DNA from: Erysipelotrichaceae bacterium
GTDB taxonomy: Bacteria > Bacillota_I > Bacilli_A > Erysipelotrichales > Erysipelotrichaceae
Length of the DNA stretch: 8,459 nt
Direction: 5' to 3'
Assembly: GCA_024681275.1 (NCBI GenBank)
Contig: JAILBD010000096.1
Span: forward strand, 1 to 8,459
The position numbers and the translations under genes were made by a program. The notes beneath the pieces are model-generated. The model searched no databases. It was not told where the DNA came from and saw only the letters and a program-made list of their open reading frames with translations. How positions within the stretch are numbered: the stretch's first letter is position 1; each line of letters opens with the position of its first letter. Below, piece after piece: positions 7,689-8,459 of the stretch.

Positions 7689-8459
7689 ATGAAAAACAGG
7701 ATCGGAAAGACAATCGTTACATTGCTGGCGGTGATCGCCCTGCTGACAGGCATCATGCCTTTTGAAAACAGAGAGATCAAAGCGGATGTCAGAACCAAGG
7801 AGATTACAATCAATGTAGATGATACCGTGTATGTTGATATAGGTATGCCTTATACCGAAGCCGGGATCACTTTGTCCGGTGATATTTACGGGGATACCGA
7901 TGCCGAAAATGCCTCATTGTATGTTGGAGATATTATTATATGCCATGGCGAGTTCACATTCTCGTCTTCAATCGGAAAGATCTCGAAGATCGCTATCTAT
8001 ACCGAATATGATACAGGATTTTTCCCGACCGGCTGGACCTGGAACGGAGAAACCCTTACATGGGAAGGCGAACCGTCGTATTCCGTAACCATTGAGAATG
8101 AGTCAAAAGATTCTCAAGGCAGATATGACATTGGAGATATAACTAAAATAGTTTTCACAGTCATCGTTGAAGACGTCACAGATATCTCTCTCAGTGAGAA
8201 GTCTTTTGACCTGCCGCTGGGAGAAACAAAGACCCTGACCGCCACCTTTGAGCCTTCGACCGCAACGGAAAAGAAAGTTTTTGGGACTACAACATTACCG
8301 GAATCGTAACAGTTGACTGAAATGGCGTTGTTACGGCGGTTGGAGAGGGGACGACGACCATCACGGCAACAGCCACAAACGGAACAAACGCTACCGGCGA
8401 TGACAAGATAGCAACCTGCGAGGTCACAGTAGTGAAACAGCAGACCGAAGTGAAATATC
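7689..8459 (+). pseudogene. Secreted Big_2 (bacterial Ig-like) surface protein gene, frameshifted and with an in-frame stop; runs off the right edge
   Basis: The readable N-terminal part is 206 residues, stopping at TAA 8307-8309. It has a signal peptide (basic start, hydrophobic core about 8-25, probable cleavage after Ala32 in IKA-DV). A beta-rich domain follows at about 33-158 with GWTWNGETLTWEG, like the all-beta modules of gut surface proteins. A Big_2 domain begins at about 160 (VTDISLSEKSFDLPLGE, TLTATFEPSTAT). After Val197 the frame goes wrong at a five-T run (8278-8282). In the -1 frame the domain resumes: WDYNITGIVTVD, then a TGA at 8318-8320, then NGVVTAVGEGTTTITATATN and CEVTVVKQQTEVKY open to the window end. 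So one Big_2 domain spans two frames plus a stop. The gene is probably inactive beyond a secreted 206-residue fragment, unless the lesions are assembly errors. Intact relatives are usually long, multi-domain cell-surface proteins. Confidence 0.8.

Noticed and set aside
8277..8285. Programmed -1 frameshift at the T-run of the Big_2 gene
   Set aside because: The heptamer does not fit the canonical X XXY YYZ pattern in the zero frame, and the new frame meets a TGA 12 codons later, so decay or sequence error is simpler.
8318..8320. TGA read as an amino acid (recoding or an alternative genetic code)
   Set aside because: Several intact genes here end in TGA, including pepF and the kinase, so TGA is a normal stop in this organism.

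Overview
The window looks like chromosomal DNA of a low-to-mid GC Gram-positive gut bacterium (Bacillota, probably Erysipelotrichia or Lachnospiraceae-like Clostridia). Supporting signs are purine-rich Shine-Dalgarno sites, an extended -10 promoter, a lipobox binding protein, a hybrid kinase with the HDIRTP-type phosphoacceptor motif, an M3 oligoendopeptidase F and a Big_2-type surface protein. The taxon is inferred from protein style, not proven. TGA is an ordinary stop here: several intact genes end in it.

Layout. At the left edge (2-79, +) is the last 25 codons of an unknown gene. A small two-helix membrane protein (96-620, +) follows at once, then a 70-residue hypothetical protein (657-869, +). 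A strong stem-loop at 908-939, with A- and T-runs on both sides, can stop transcription from both directions. The minus strand then carries a two-gene unit whose members overlap by 4 bases: a hybrid sensor histidine kinase (4794-2260) followed by an extracellular solute-binding lipoprotein (2263-974). Diverging from the kinase is pepF (5010-6710, +) with its own promoter. Next come an unrecognised 172-residue protein (6845-7363, +), a 325-base stretch holding a terminator at 7512-7548 and a leader, and a secreted Big_2 surface protein gene (7689 to the right edge) that is broken by a -1 frameshift and an in-frame stop.

How the genes fit together. The main functional unit is the kinase plus binding protein. 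No permease or ABC ATPase lies beside the binding protein, and it is translationally coupled to the membrane kinase, so it may deliver ligand information to the kinase's extracellular domain rather than feed a transporter (inference). The kinase has two receiver domains but no HPt or output domain, so its downstream partner lies elsewhere. PepF is a housekeeping cytosolic oligopeptidase that only shares the divergent intergenic region. No RNA genes, CRISPR arrays, insertion sequences or phage genes are visible.
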